A stretch of 64,000 nt of DNA from Lytechinus pictus (GCF_037042905.1 NC_087249.1:12343501-12407500), one strand, 5' to 3'; shown: positions 45,324 to 58,155, counted from the stretch's first letter. Numbers and translations are program-made. Notes: a model not told the origin generated them from the sequence alone.

Positions 45324-45910
45324 CTGACGAAATAGTTACATTAATTGCACAATTTTGTCAGTTTCAAGTAATATTTCTTACCAGGTGCCAGGTTAGCGAG
45401 CATGCATTTTTACATTTTCATCCCATAAATATCGATATCCTCGTGATATATCGAGGATTGTCATGAAAAAAAAACATATGTTAACAAAAGGAGCAATATG
45501 TTATTGATCGGGTAACATGGGTTATGTTTCTTTTCAATTTTTATTTTTTCTCGAAAAATTATGAATTGAATAATGGTTTTGTGATTTTCGACAGTGACGA
45601 AATAGTTACATTAATTCCACAATTTTTGTCCATTTCAAGTAATATTTCTTACCTGGCTTGCGAGCATGGATTTTTTGTTACATTGTTTTTCCATAAATAT
45701 CGATATCCTCTACAGTGTATCACGATAAATCGAGGATTGATATGAAAAACATATGTAAATAAAAGGGGCAATATTTAATTTTCAATATTTATAATTAATC
45801 GGATTTTTGGTTTCTTTCTTCTTAACTTTTATTTTTCTTCCGAAAATTGCACGATAAAAGATCAATTATAAATTTTAAAAAAGAGTTTTGTACTTTTCGA
45901 CATTGTCGAT
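45324..45910. repeat. Tandem duplication, period about 270 bp, two to three units
   Basis: Unit 1 (45324) and unit 2 (45594) share TGACGAAATAGTTACATTAA, TTTCAAGTAATATTTCTTAC, GCGAGCATG, ATAAATATCGATATCCTC and ATCGAGGATTG in order. A third, partial unit follows (45815-45905) with TTCCGAAAATTG...TTTTCGACA. Non-coding. Confidence 0.78.
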
Positions 45911-46172
45911 TACTTGATAAAATTCATGCTTTCACAACAACCACTGTTCTACGTTAGGTCCTTCCACTTTGAATGTAAAAAGATGGATTGCTTTTTTGTT
46001 CTTTATATGATTGCTTTGTGAATAGAAAATGAAATGAATTGGAATATAGTCATACCAGTTTAACAGGCTACACGCTGATCGATGATATGTAGTTTGAAAT
46101 GACGTGAGAAGTTTGTTCGGTCTGAATTCAATTTCGACGTTATCATGGTTATATCTATAGCATAAGTCTTGG

Positions 46173-47343
46173 TTAAGCCCCTTTCACAATTGACGTACGA
46201 CCACTTGCGACCTTTTGGTCGTGCGACAGGCTGCAACAGGCATCAATCGCCAGTCATCTCATAATATCGCACAGAGGCTTTCACAGTTGCAACAGCTGTC
46301 GTACAACAAAAACAACCAGTAAAACCCGTTGCACGAGTAAGTCGCTTATGATCCTATTGTGCTCGTGCGATCACATGCGAGTGTTGCACGAGGGTTTGCG
46401 AGGGGAACGGTCGCACACAACGGTAGTGCAATGTTGTAAGCCGTTGCGATCGGTCTTGCAACAGTCTTATGGCCCATCATATTATCGCACCCAGTCGCAA
46501 GACAGGTCTCTGTACATGTAGGTCGCTAGCACATGTGCAAGTGTTGTACGACCTCCAGTCGAGTAAATGCGACTACTTAGTTGTGCCACCTGTCGCACCA
46601 AGTCGTGAAACGTTGAACAACACTCCCACGATGATCGCCCGACCGATGGTACGACCTCGGATACGAGCTGATGCGAGTGAATCGGTCGTATTTGATCGCG
46701 TTCGGATTTTGAACATGTTCAAAGTTCAGATGTGACCAGTCACGACCACCTTGAGTTCGTGCGACCGTCTACAACGACTGCGAGTGCTCGCAAGTTACCA
46801 AGAGATCGATCGTGCAACAGCAGGAAAAAACTGTTGCAGGCGGTCGTAAACTGGTCGGATGTCAATTGTGAAAGGGGCTGTACGGTCGCATACATGCGAA
46901 TGCAACGGTAGTGGAATGTTGTAAGCCGTAATTTCGATCGGTCTTGCAACAGTCTTATATTATCGCAACCAGTCTTAAGACTGGTCTCTGTAGGTATCTA
47001 GCGCATGTGCAAGTGTTGTACGACCTCCAGTCGACTAAATGCGACTATACGTAGTTGTGTCACCTCTCGCACCAAGTCGTACAACGTTGAACAACACTCA
47101 CACGATGATCGCCCGACCGATGGTACGACCTGATGCGAGTAAATCAATCGTATTTGATCGCGTTTGGATTTTGAACATGTTCAAATTCAGATGCGACCAG
47201 TCACGACCACCTCAAATTCGCGCGTTCGTCTACAACCACTGCGAGTGCTCGCAAGACACCAAGAGATCGATCGTGCAACAACAAGAAAAAACTGTTGCAG
47301 GCGGTCGTAAACAGGTCGTACGTCAATTGTGAAAGGGGCTTTA
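46173..47343. mobile_element. Harbinger-like non-autonomous element with internal duplication
   Basis: The element 46176-47340 (1165 bp) has 27-bp perfect inverted ends starting AGCCCCTTTCACAATTGACG and flanking TTA (46173-46175, 47341-47343). TTA/TAA 3-bp duplications are typical of PIF/Harbinger. A complete copy of the right end also occurs inside (46851-46879), and the segment 46400-46879 is repeated as about 46885-47340 (CACGATGATCGCCCGACCGA, CATGTGCAAGTGTTGTACGA). The interior is rich in GTCGTACGAC/TGCGAC blocks in both orientations. The frames inside are by-products; no transposase. Confidence 0.86.
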
Positions 47344-49550
47344 GGCATGCCGATGGGAATAATATCCAATGATGTATTTCTTGTTTGCCTGTATTTTTTT
47401 TTAACGTACAAGAACTAACCTGAGTGGTTTAAAAATGAAATAAAAATAGTCACAAATTGTCATTCAAAATCAATGAAGTAGATTGTAAGAATATTCAGAG
47501 TTGTCTTTGGTAGATAGTAAAGTGTTATTGAATCCAATGGCCTTGATACTGCTGCTGGCGTTTTCAGTGGTGATGGTGGTGAGGGTTTCAAGCAAAAAAT
47601 TACCGTGTATTTAACTAAATCTTGTACGGGCGGGCTCATGAACAAAAATAAATATATTTTAATGGAAATTCACATCATTATATACCACCACCATCACTTC
47701 CATGAAAACTTACTTCCAATTCAAAACATTGTTCTTGGTGAACTCAGGAGGATGGTGCCTTCTAGCTTCTTTGAAAGTGATTGTTGTTTTTTTTCATTTT
47801 GGAACGGGTGCATTTCTCAGTACCATATTACGTCATAAAGGATATTGGCTCTAAGGTTAAGCCTTGCAGTTTGGCTCTGTCATCGGCTTAACGAGGTTGG
47901 TCACGTGATAGGGATAGGAAGCCATCATCGGTGTAACTAGGTCACTCAGGTGTCCATCTTCCCTTGAGAGGAAACCATTTCCATGATGTCATCTCATTTG
48001 AATAAGCGTGTATGTCCACAGCCAAAGCATGAATGATAATAGTGGTCAATGCATAGTTTTCAGATAGCGTTGGTGACGTAACAATGGTTTTCTGAAGCCC
48101 GATCACCAACACATTATAATAATGATCAGGATCATTATCACATTGTCCTGATTAAACTAGTTACATTACTTAGTTACATTAATGAATATCTAACTACGAC
48201 AGCAATAGTTGATATATTGGTTTTATGGTATGATTCAAGGGAAACGATACCCCTCCCCTTTGCATTGTTTTGTTATACTCATCTTCCTCATCTATAGTCA
48301 TTGTTGTTGACCTTTTTTTCACTCTCTTTTTTCTCTCTTCTTCATTATCTTCTTCAGTTCTCAGTGTTCAGCTGTTATATATGTTTTATCGATAACCTGT
48401 CGGGATGAGTGAGAAGTTTGCAAGCATATTTGGACCCAAGTCGAATTCAATACTGCATCAGTTAGTATAATTCCATATGTGCTCTAAGTTGTCCAGTAAA
48501 AAATACTTCAATTTAGCCTCAATTATTTTATCACCATGATAACAGATCTTATAATCACATTGCGCAATACATTCCGTCAGTTGTTTATAAAAGATAAAGT
48601 TTTAACAATTATTTTTTTAGATATTTTACCTTCCTGTATACTTTTAAGAAAGTGGAGTTTCCATGTATGAGCCTCCATTAGTGCAAGGAATACGATGGGT
48701 AAACACAAGTTGTATTCATTTAGATTATCTCAGCAGATATTGTCATTTCAATTTTTTTTTTATATATACATTATTTTAGGATTTACTTAACGTTCAGCAG
48801 CCTTCCCCTTCTGCTCCTCATCATATTTTTTTTATCTTCTTTTTCTTCTCTTTCTTCGTCTTCTTCTCCTCCTCTTCCTCCTCCTCCATGTCTACCTTTT
48901 CTTCTTTCTCTTCTCTTTCCTAGATTCCCTCTTATTCTTATATTTCTTTCCTTCTTCTTCTTTCTCCTCCTCCTCCTTCTTCTTCTTCGCATGCTAACTT
49001 ACTCCCCTCCACCTTATTCGTCTTCTTTTCCATATTGTACGAATGTGCGAAGACTTCTTCTACTTCTACCTTACCTGCTATGTCCATCAGCGTAGTGCTT
49101 GTTTAATTTTTCTTTATTCATTGAAATAATTTTTTTCCATGATAAACTTGACCTTTAAGGTTTCTAATGTACAAATGGAAACTTAGGAGGGAAATAACAA
49201 GACTGTAAGAAAAGAAGGTGATCGCCTCCAGGCTTTGTAAAATGAAAGTTTAGAGTCGTGAACATCTTGTCAAAGACAAGACATTTGTCATGCTCGTCCT
49301 TCTTCAAACCTTTTTTTCGTCATACCTCCCAGGGGAGACTGTCTGGCTACTATAACTTCATTAGCGTCAATGGCTCAAGTCCAAGTAAATGCCTGTCTCA
49401 ACCAAATAAACCATCACAACATCAGTCATAGTTTAATGACATATCGTTAATTCAAAAGGATAATTCCCTTTTTTCCCTCAACTATATAGATGTTATCATG
49501 GATTCGAAGTGTGTGCCTACTTTTTTCAGATAAAGTGAAATTTACAGTCA
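47344..49550. other. No gene recognised
   Basis: AT-rich to mixed. Contains a TTC/CTC-rich pyrimidine tract at 48820-48990. Frames on both strands are short or low-complexity. Confidence 0.4.
48830..48990. repeat. Polypyrimidine TTC/TCC microsatellite
   Basis: Dense TTCTTC, CTCCTCC runs. The opposite strand gives Arg/Lys/Glu-rich frames that are artefacts. Confidence 0.85.
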
Positions 49551-49557
49551 GTCTACA

Positions 49558-50525
49558 AGCCCCTATGTTAATGAGCAAATGAGCCAGATTTATCCAAGTC
49601 TTCTCGTGACTGAATTTATATCCCTACAAAATCTCGTGAATTGTGAGATTTTTTCTCAAAGAATTTAACCATTTTCTCCTTGAGTAAAATTGATTATTTT
49701 TTGTACCATAGGAAAGAGTAAGTGTTACTCTTTTATATTGGTTATTTCTTTTGAATAAAATATTTTGATAAATAGGTGAATTTCAGACCTGAAAAGAGGC
49801 CTCAAACAGAGTTTTCTTCCTCTCTTTTCTATTGCAAATTGTGAAAAATTTTGTGTTTTGGGCACAAACATTATTTATATCATCAGAAAACTCAAACTCT
49901 CTACTTTCATACAATGTCACTCTTGATATGTGACACCTTTTAGAAAAGTCAGCAGCCAGCCTTTTCCATCAAGATGCAAGACGAGATTTCTGAAATTTCT
50001 GAGTGGCATAAAATCTATAGTTCTGATTGGCTGAATAATGTTTTTAAAGGCCCAGTGTGGGGAAAATTGGAATTTGCGTGGGTGTGTGGTCTCTACTTTG
50101 GGTCTCTATGACCAATCAGAGCGCAGTATTCTTGTTTTTGAGCTGCTACCCCTGCTAAATGTACTTGGCCTATGAATAGCTGGCTGCTGACCCATCTAAA
50201 ATACCTCTTGTTAAACAATTATATCATATTAAAGCTTAGATCTTCAGCTTTATCATGATTTAAAAATCATTTGTGCTCAAACAGAAATTAAGGCCAAAAA
50301 CAACAATTTCTTTTGCATGAAAATAATTATTTTGTGTCATGTTTTAGATCAAAAGATTCCCCTATATTACAACATCTTTTTAAAAATCCAAACGCATGAC
50401 CTGAAAGAATGATTTTTTTCTTTCTAAAGATACCAAAAACATGAAATTTGGTTAATATTTAGAGCAGCAATGGCCGAATAAAAAGAGGTGTTTTTAGTCC
50501 GCACCAAGCTCATTAACAATGCAAA
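49558..50525. mobile_element. Long palindromic repeat, about 970 bp
   Basis: The inner arms are clear: GTCAGCAGCCAG at 49948 faces CTGGCTGCTGAC at 50180. Homology in inverted orientation continues outward (TTGGGCACAAACATTATTTA versus TTGAGCACAAATGATTTTTA) to ATGTTAATGAGC near 49566 and GCTCATTAACAATG near 50508. The centre holds CTGATTGGCTGAATA facing ATGACCAATCAGAG. A large MITE or foldback remnant; target duplication not resolved. Confidence 0.65.
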
Positions 50526-51765
50526 AACAGAACAGAACAAAAAACTAGTGATGAATATCACTTGGATAAAAGAAGCCACTTTTTGAGGGCTTGCCGACTG
50601 ACTGTTTATCAGAGAAAGTTTATGCTATCCTTCTCCAACTGCTGTAATATATCTTACAACGAGGAAATTCATTATTATCATGATCACCCTCCCCCTACCC
50701 CCCCCCCCCCTCTCTCGCTATCTACGTTTTTATTCATCTTTCTAGCACCCGCCCACTCCCCTTTACCCCCTTCTCTGTTTAATATCAGAATGGCACTTAA
50801 TCGAGTCTCTATTAAAAAGGATAGAAGATCCTTGTCAAGATTAATTTTGTTAAACATAAGCCCCCTTTGAAAAGATACGTGTTTTTTTTATAAAGAAGAT
50901 TTCCTTATTTCATACAAATCCTATTAATTGCCCCTTTGATATATTGTAGAATCAATATGAGCAGAGAAGGTTTTCTAAAGTCAATGGTTCGTATTTTGTT
51001 TCTCGTCTCAATTCTGTTATGTTTTTAATTTTGCTGAGTTACGCAATCTATTAATATATTTTTTATATGATCAGTCAATAAGAATCCTAAACAGTCTCTG
51101 TATCGCCGTTTGGCAGGTCTGGGCTTTATCCTAAGATTGACTGTCGAATTCCTATCTACTGCATTAATTATCTTTAGTTAATTAATTGAAAATTATAAAA
51201 AATTGTAACATTTACATGTAGGATCTTGTTGATTACTTTTTAGGGGGGTGTATAATCTCAGTCGTGATCGCGAGATCATTGAACTGCTCATATCTGAGGG
51301 GGTGCTCCTTAGATATATAGAGTAGGAGAGTGGTAGATGACAGTTGGTTTATCGTTATCGTTGCTAAATAGAAAACTGCAGAATGTCTGGGCCGGATGGA
51401 TCACTCCAATATTGTAATTAACCATCAAAACCGTGAGCACTGTAAACATACGGAACATAGCCAAAGCAAATTAAATATTTGGACGTTTGTAGCTACTAAA
51501 AAGTAAACCGCTGATTTTAACCATGCTTTTTCAGAAGAATTATACTTACCTTAATGGTCATATGTTATTTAATTGGATGCGGTGACCGTTAATGAAGAGG
51601 TCTGTTAAGAAGGGGCACTTTGTATCTTATACATATCTTTGATGTTGGCTGTGTTGTGGGTGGAAGACATTTCCAACCACATCCGTCCTGGATCGTTGCC
51701 CATCTCTGATGTGTCACTATCTTACTAACAAGCGTCTTCTGGAGACGTGTGACAGACGTGACAGA
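50526..51765. other. No gene recognised
   Basis: AT-rich; a C run at 50698-50711. Short frames only. Confidence 0.4.
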
Positions 51766-51769
51766 CCAG

Positions 51770-52063
51770 GGTCCCCTAACACACAGAGTTACGATTGATC
51801 CGATCAATATCAACTGCATGGAAGTCCATCAATGTCATAGTTTTTGTTGTTTTTTTCTTCAGGAAATTTGCACAATGTCATTTGTAAACAAAAAGAAGCA
51901 TACATAATTTTCAGGAAAATTAATAAACAATGAATGTATGAAAATACAATATATCTATTAAAATATTTTGAATGAACATGTATTTCATATGTTGATGTTG
52001 CTGGCTTTCAATAGTTGTGATTGATTGGATCAATCGCAACTCTTTGTAAAGCGGGGTCCTGAA
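51770..52063. mobile_element. Palindromic-ended MITE, GGGACCCGTCTTACAAAGAG family, copy 2
   Basis: Left CAGGGTCCCCTAACACACAG with GTTACGATTGATCCGATCAA; right, in reverse complement, CAGGACCCCGCTTTACAAAG with GTTGCGATTGATCCAATCAA. Inner TGGAAGTCCATC and 'gctggctttcaatagttgtg' match the copy at 21407 in the opposite orientation. Confidence 0.75.
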
Positions 52064-52400
52064 CCCAACTGGCTTAATATGTAGTTGTCAGTGACGCAAT
52101 GATCCCTACTAAATTGACGCATTGGACAAAATTTTGTTTTACTCCGCCCCCAGAAAAAAATGTTACAGGCGAGCAAAGCGAGTAAGCAAAAATTAACGCC
52201 TCTTAAAAAAGAGAGACAAATGTAGTAATGAGATATATTTTGACATGAATATTTAAAAGCTAATGACATATTTCACCCTTTTTATAAATTTCCTTTTCTT
52301 TACTTATCTAAAACTTGTTTTGTAGTTGCGAAGCTTTCTCAGGGGAGTAAGTGGGAGGGGGTGGTGGGGTAGTCCAGTTTTTCACAAGGCCCCCAATCTA
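52064..52400. other. Flank containing a fragment of the GCGAGCG-type repeat
   Basis: CAGGCGAGCAAAGCGAGTAA at 52166 resembles the repeated motif inside the hAT-like element at 10769. Nothing else supported. Confidence 0.35.
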
Positions 52401-53265
52401 TAGGGGAAGGCGGGGTAAGTTGTGACACTTTTTGCTTTTTGCATGTTAGAATTGATATGATTAATAATCTTGTAGAAATAAGTACCTTGCCTTAAAATTT
52501 AATTCTTCTGAAATATTTTTCACCTATATATAACTTTCTACCCCCACACTGAAAGTCATTGTCACCTTTGAAAAAAGATATGTCAAATGGCTCAACTTGC
52601 CCCATCTGCGGGGTAAGTTTGAGCCACCTTCTGGGGTAAGTTGAGCCACAAAAACTATGTACAAAATGTATGGGGGAAGAACCAGCATGTCAATTTCTTA
52701 TTTAAAGTCTTTTCACTTGCTAATTCTCTATAAATACTAACATCTTCCAAAAGGAAATGAACAGTCGTGTAAATTTGCTCCTTTCAGCCTGCATATCGAG
52801 GATTTTTAAGGTTTTTTTTTTAAATACATTACCATAAGAATTACCATGGCTCTACCGATGTTGTCTGGCTCAACTTACCCCAGTCCGAACTTAATGCGAT
52901 AATCTCGTATCCACACATTTCGTATGCATCCGTCATGTAAAAGACTATGACAAGAATGAATATCCATACCTGGACTGACAATGTTGTTCTCATGTCTTTA
53001 TTATATTTAAAGACGTTTGTGTGTATAAAAAGCACTTACCGGTATCTATTTCACACCCTCTTTTACTTTTTTGGCTGAAATTTGTATTTTCCCCTCTAAA
53101 AGATATACTTTTTGTTTCAAAGTTGAAAACAATGTGGTGGGGTTAGGGGTTATGCTATGGGTCATCAATACATGACACCACCACAATGTCTGACTCATTT
53201 ACATTATTGGCCTGGAGCTGGTGGCTCACATTGCCCCTATGCTCAACTTACCTCGCCTTCCCCTA
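52401..53265. mobile_element. TA-flanked MITE with GGGGAAGGCGGGGTAAGTTG ends (861 bp)
   Basis: The element 52403-53263 has inverted ends GGGGAAGGCGGGGTAAGTTG and GGGGAAGGCGAGGTAAGTTG, with TA on each side (52401-52402, 53264-53265). The same GGGGTAAGTTGAGCCAC motif recurs internally (52612-52652) and inverted (52868-52881). Non-autonomous; the short minus frame at 52841-53035 has no domain. Confidence 0.82.
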
Positions 53266-53530
53266 CACATGCAGTTGTTATTTTTCCCCTATTGTACTGA
53301 ATTGTTTCATTGAATATTCAATATAACCCCTTCACAACTAATTCAAGGCGAAAATGCAAATGGAGCCACAAATAGTCTATATTCGAGGATATTTCATTGT
53401 CTTGTCTTTAAAACATAATCAACTAGACAAATATTCTCTTGGATTTAGGCATCCGCATTGACATATCATAAGGATGTTGTTTGAGTCGCTGTTGTCGCTA
53501 CTGTACTATATAATTTTTTTAATTCAATAT
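53266..53530. other. No gene recognised
   Basis: AT-rich spacer between two MITEs. Confidence 0.4.
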
Positions 53531-54115
53531 TTAAGGACAAGTCCACCCCTACAAAAAATTGATTTAAATACAAATAGAAAAATCAACATGCATAACATTG
53601 AAAATTTCATCAAAATGGGATGCAAAATAAGAAAGTTATGACATTTTCAAGTTTCGCTTAATTCACAAATTAGTTATGTGTACATCCCGCTTGGTATGCA
53701 AATGAGGGAACTGATGAAATCACTCACTCACTTTTTCTTTTGTATTTTATTATATGAAATATGAAATATTCTCATTTTCTCGTCATTGACCTGTGAAACA
53801 AAGTTTCTCCCTGAACATGTGGAATTACCTTTGTTTATTGTATGGTTCAGTCAAGTTTGTCCTTATGTCAAATCTGTAAAAATTGAAGTATTGTATAATT
53901 AAAAAAAAAGAAATATTGAGTGAGGGACATCATCGATTCTCTCATTTGCATGTGACTAAATTGTGCATAACTATTTTGTGAAAAGTAAGCGAAATTTTAA
54001 AATGTCATAACTTTCTTATTGTACATCCGATTTTGATGAAATTTTCAGCATTATGCTTGTCTGATTTTCTCTATTGATTAAAATCAACATCTTTTTAGGT
54101 GGACTTGACCTGTAA
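53531..54115. mobile_element. TTAA-type palindromic MITE, copy 4
   Basis: TTAA (53531-53534) then GGACAAGTCCACCCC. The right end has GGTGGACTTGACCT then GTAA, a mutated TTAA. The interior matches the copy at 18838 closely ('ataagaaagttatgacatttt', GGTATGCAAATGAGGGAACT, CTCTCATTTGCATGTGACTA). Slightly more decayed at the right end. Confidence 0.78.
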
Positions 54116-55815
54116 GCAAGGACTTCACGAAATATTCCTAACAACGGACCTGACATTAAGTACGCACCCCAATCAAATATTATTTTCTATTCTAAATAAT
54201 AAGAGGAAAAGAAGTTTCATTATGAAAATAAACGGATTATAATCGTTCCTATCATTGCCATGTAGCTTCGTTTATAACATCTTTTTTGTTATTGCTATAA
54301 TTACAATACTATTTCTAATATCATTATTTTATTGATTACCTTTGTCATATTAAAACAAAGATTGATATAAAATGTCTATGTTGATCTAAAAACAAAATAC
54401 ACAATATAACGACATAAAACATTTTTGTTTATATTACAAGACACCTCAAAGCAAACTGGACTACTAGGTGAGGATCAACTGAAAACATGATTGTGATAAT
54501 GTGGTCTCCGAAACTGTTTTGGTATTTCATAGACAGTTCATTGAAAAGTGACTGCAAGTTTTGTTTTTTGATTCGACACTAAACTTTGAAGCAGAGAGAT
54601 TACTATCTCACTATAAAATGAGTAGATATCATCACCATCAAACGGCACACCCCGAGTTTATCTAGGGAACTACCGAATGAAATATCCTTCCACTGTCTCC
54701 GCTAGACCAAAACACCGGGCCTTAAACCATGCTTTAAATCTTTTAAGATCACGAAAAGACCTGAAAAATCCCCATCAGAAACATGTGATCATGGAGATCG
54801 TAAATATAGGGAGTGGGGGAGGTGTAGTTTCCAGGGCGCTAGATTTATGCTCCTCGAACATTTTCTTCCCGGTGTCACATAGGAATGATAATTAACACGA
54901 ATCATAGAGCTTTAAAGTAATTTGCAACTCGTCAGTGTGGTTCACTTTGAAGGGGGTGCAAAAAAAAACCCAACAAAATACGGGGAGGGGGATTGGGGAA
55001 TTAAGTCCTATAAAAGTTACCCAAGTAGTTAATTGCGTAAAAATGGAATGGATGCGATCTCAGCAACCGCCCCTGCTTCAGAATTAGTAAGGGGGCAATT
55101 TCAGCGCTTGGGTTTAGCTGAACCTTTCCCACCCCCCACCCAAAAATCTACTTCGGAGAAAAAAAAAAGAAACAAAGAGAAGAGAAAGGGAATAAAAGTG
55201 AAAGAAAAGTGAAACGGTACGGGAAATGAAACATGGAAATTAAAAAGGTAAAATATTACTTATTTTGCATCATGTTAAAATATGTTGCAAAATTAAATTC
55301 TTGTTTCAAAATTGCCTTGCTCGCTTGCATGGAACTGAATACATTTACCCCCCTCGAGACATGTTCTACTCATTTTGTTATCATTGCCCCGCTTATTAAT
55401 GCATATTTTCTTCAAGATTGTCTCATTTAGTCTATTATACTGTGAATCAATTTCGTCTAAACAAATCATGTCATTGCAGTGTGCTGTAAAAGCAGGAAAA
55501 ATCTCCATTAACCTTTAACTTTTACCTTTTAATCCATTATTTTGTTAAATCTTCCCCTGGATAGTATGCTGGAAATTATGAATTATCTTTGCAATTGGTC
55601 GGTCAGCTTGGTTTGTATGGGTCAATGGTTAAAAACAAGAAGGGAGTAAACGAATAATTTCCTGGCCCAATCACCCGAGCCCGGTCAATTTCAAGGCTCA
55701 TCAGAATCGAAGTAGATGACGAGTGCACTTTGAGAAACAAGTCTGTTTGTTTTGCTAGAAGATGAGGTTAAGGTCAAGTTATGCTGAAAGTTAGTCGTTT
55801 TTAATTATGACATTT
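54116..55815. other. No gene recognised
   Basis: AT-rich; short frames only (for example 54677-54895), with no domain, splice or repeat-end evidence. Confidence 0.4.
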
Positions 55816-55819
55816 TTAT

Positions 55820-56065
55820 CATTATCACCACCACCACCACCATCATCATCCCCATTGTATGTTGAAAATTAGGTGTTTCTAAGTTTAACTTTATCATTCA
55901 GAAAAACATGAAAATTATTTATAAATAATGTTGTAACTTTGTTCACCTTCATGACAGTCATCATCATCATCATCATCATCATCATTATCATCATCCTTAA
56001 CTTCAGTAAATATCAGCACCACCATCATCATCATCATCCATTTTATCATTAATATCATCATCATT
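55820..56065. repeat. ATC/ACC trinucleotide microsatellite, interrupted
   Basis: (ACC)n(ATC)n at 55829-55850, (ATC)n at 55959-55993 and 56019-56069. Confidence 0.88.
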
Positions 56066-56069
56066 ATCA

Positions 56070-58110
56070 TCAAAATTAATAAATACTCATATTTTTAAAA
56101 TCGCACTACCCTACATGCATTTCATTGCCGAAAAGCAACTTTATTGTCTAAGGGAATGACAGCTTATCTATATTTTCATTCATCAAATAATCAGCTGATA
56201 GTTATCGGGAAATAATGAATTTCCAGATTGTTTAATGAAATATTTTCAATCACAGCCACAGAATATGGGGTATAGATGTATTATTGTGTCACTATATGCT
56301 GTTGGCAGAAATTCCTCTCAGAAAAACGAAAAAACAACATGAATTCTAAATATTTGATAGATTATTTTCAAGAGATATCAAACCTGACAGAAAAAAAACA
56401 AGAGCATAAATTAAGAGAGGGATGGAGGGAGGAGGGTGGGACATACCGATCATGTTAAAATTACATGATGAAAGTAAAGTAGCTTTAATTGCTCGTGTTA
56501 TACAACACAGTTTATATTACGATCATATCACGATATCATAAAATGATCAATGATTGTTGCAGACACACAAAAAAAAATCACACACATTGTTTATGTATGT
56601 TTAAAGATAATTTATTTACAACATGCGCATTATTTCAATTATCCTATGCTGCTTACAATGGTCACTCCCTTGTATATTCTTCACAACATAAACAAAATTG
56701 ATAGAAAATTTCAACAACAAAAAAACCTTTAAAAAATATAGAGAAGGAATGAGAGAAAATAATGAGGTAATTATTGACAAATGAGGTATTATTAGGCGAT
56801 TTTATAACAGTAATTATAGAAAGGAAATATCTATTCATGCTGAAAAGGATTTCTTGGAATTTCAGAAAGGTATAGTGCATTGCAGCATATCGTATGAATA
56901 ACGGAAGCTATAGAATTGTAATTTGAATTGTAAGCGATCTCACAGCAAAACGAGGTGAAAGGCAATACATGTAGTATTATTTGCTTTAATAAACGAAAAT
57001 AATCGGACACAGGCAGTAAAATAATGTTGGGTCTACATTCACAATAGAGGGCGCAAGTGAATTTCTGAAAAACTGTTTTTTTTTCTTCTAGCAATGAAAC
57101 GTTGCCTATTGATAGATATTAATTTTGGTGACATTTCCTACGTAGTCCTTAGATGACGTTATTGGTCGTCTTGTTGGGATTTTTTTTTATCAACGCCAAA
57201 ACATGAAAAATACCTTGATAAAATGCTATTCACATTTTTCTCCGAACATAATATTTGAGAGAATAAAATTTAAAGTGCAATTAAGAAAGAAATAGTGAAT
57301 TTTCACAGCAAATTTCAAGTCCTTGATGTATAACGCTTCAGTGATGAAGTATATATATGGAACACACTATTGCGATTATTGAAAAAAAAACATTTCTTTA
57401 CGATAAACCCTAAATAACCTTCTCGAGGAGCACCAAATGTATGTTTGAATACACAGCAAAATGAAGATGCAGCAAAACAAATAATGTTTCACAATTATGT
57501 ACAATTCTATTAGCAGATAAAAAAAATGTTTGGTGAAATTTTTAAGAAAAGAATTTAAAAGATAAATAAGGATTTTGGATATAAGAGTTCGAGATAAAAG
57601 GAGGAACAATTAGAAAATTCTGCATTATTTCAGCAAGCTTGAAATAACAAAAAAGCCTCTCAAAAAAGTAAATAAGTATACTACATGATTGAACAAACAA
57701 ATGTAGCAGTAAAGATGATTTTTTTTTTTAATTATATATCAGAGAGATATTATAAAATCATCGACTAGGAAAGACTTATAAAGTAAAATAAAATTTCTGC
57801 GGAGCTGTGAAGCAACTCTTAAGAAAAAACGACCCTTCGCTAATATCAAAGCGAGTAATGATAATTTTAATAATATTGTAATAAAAAATTGTAATAATAA
57901 TTATTATAATAATAAGATAATAAAAGAACAAATAATTTGAAAGATAAAATGAATGATAGCCTAGAAACAAAGCTTTAGACGCGTTATAAATATGACATAT
58001 TATTTTCATCATTAAACTAAAATTCAACTGAAAAGACAACTTAAGAGAGCGTTGCAAGTCTTCAGTAGATATTCGTTGCAGCTTTTACCCATGCTCATTA
58101 ATTAGCAAGT
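56070..58110. other. 3' flank of the follistatin gene; no other gene recognised
   Basis: Very AT-rich with stop-dense frames. The minus frames at 57376-57609 and 57776-58057 are hydrophobic AT-rich translations and are not called. Confidence 0.4.
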
Positions 58111-58118
58111 TTCTATTC

Positions 58119-58124
58119 TTTATT
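58119..58124 (-). terminator. Candidate polyadenylation signal AATAAA of fst
   Basis: AATAAA on the minus strand, 31 bases past the stop codon at 58156. This implies a very short 3' UTR; further A/T-rich hexamers downstream are possible alternatives. Confidence 0.4.
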
Positions 58125-58155
58125 GTTCTTTTCTTCCAAATGTCATTCCAAGTCT

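Noticed and set aside
46469..47411. Several 69- to 97-codon frames
   Set aside because: They lie within the Harbinger-like element and are duplicated with it; no transposase motifs.
48783..48992. Arg/Lys/Glu-rich frame, possible nuclear protein
   Set aside because: Translation of a TTC/TCC microsatellite.
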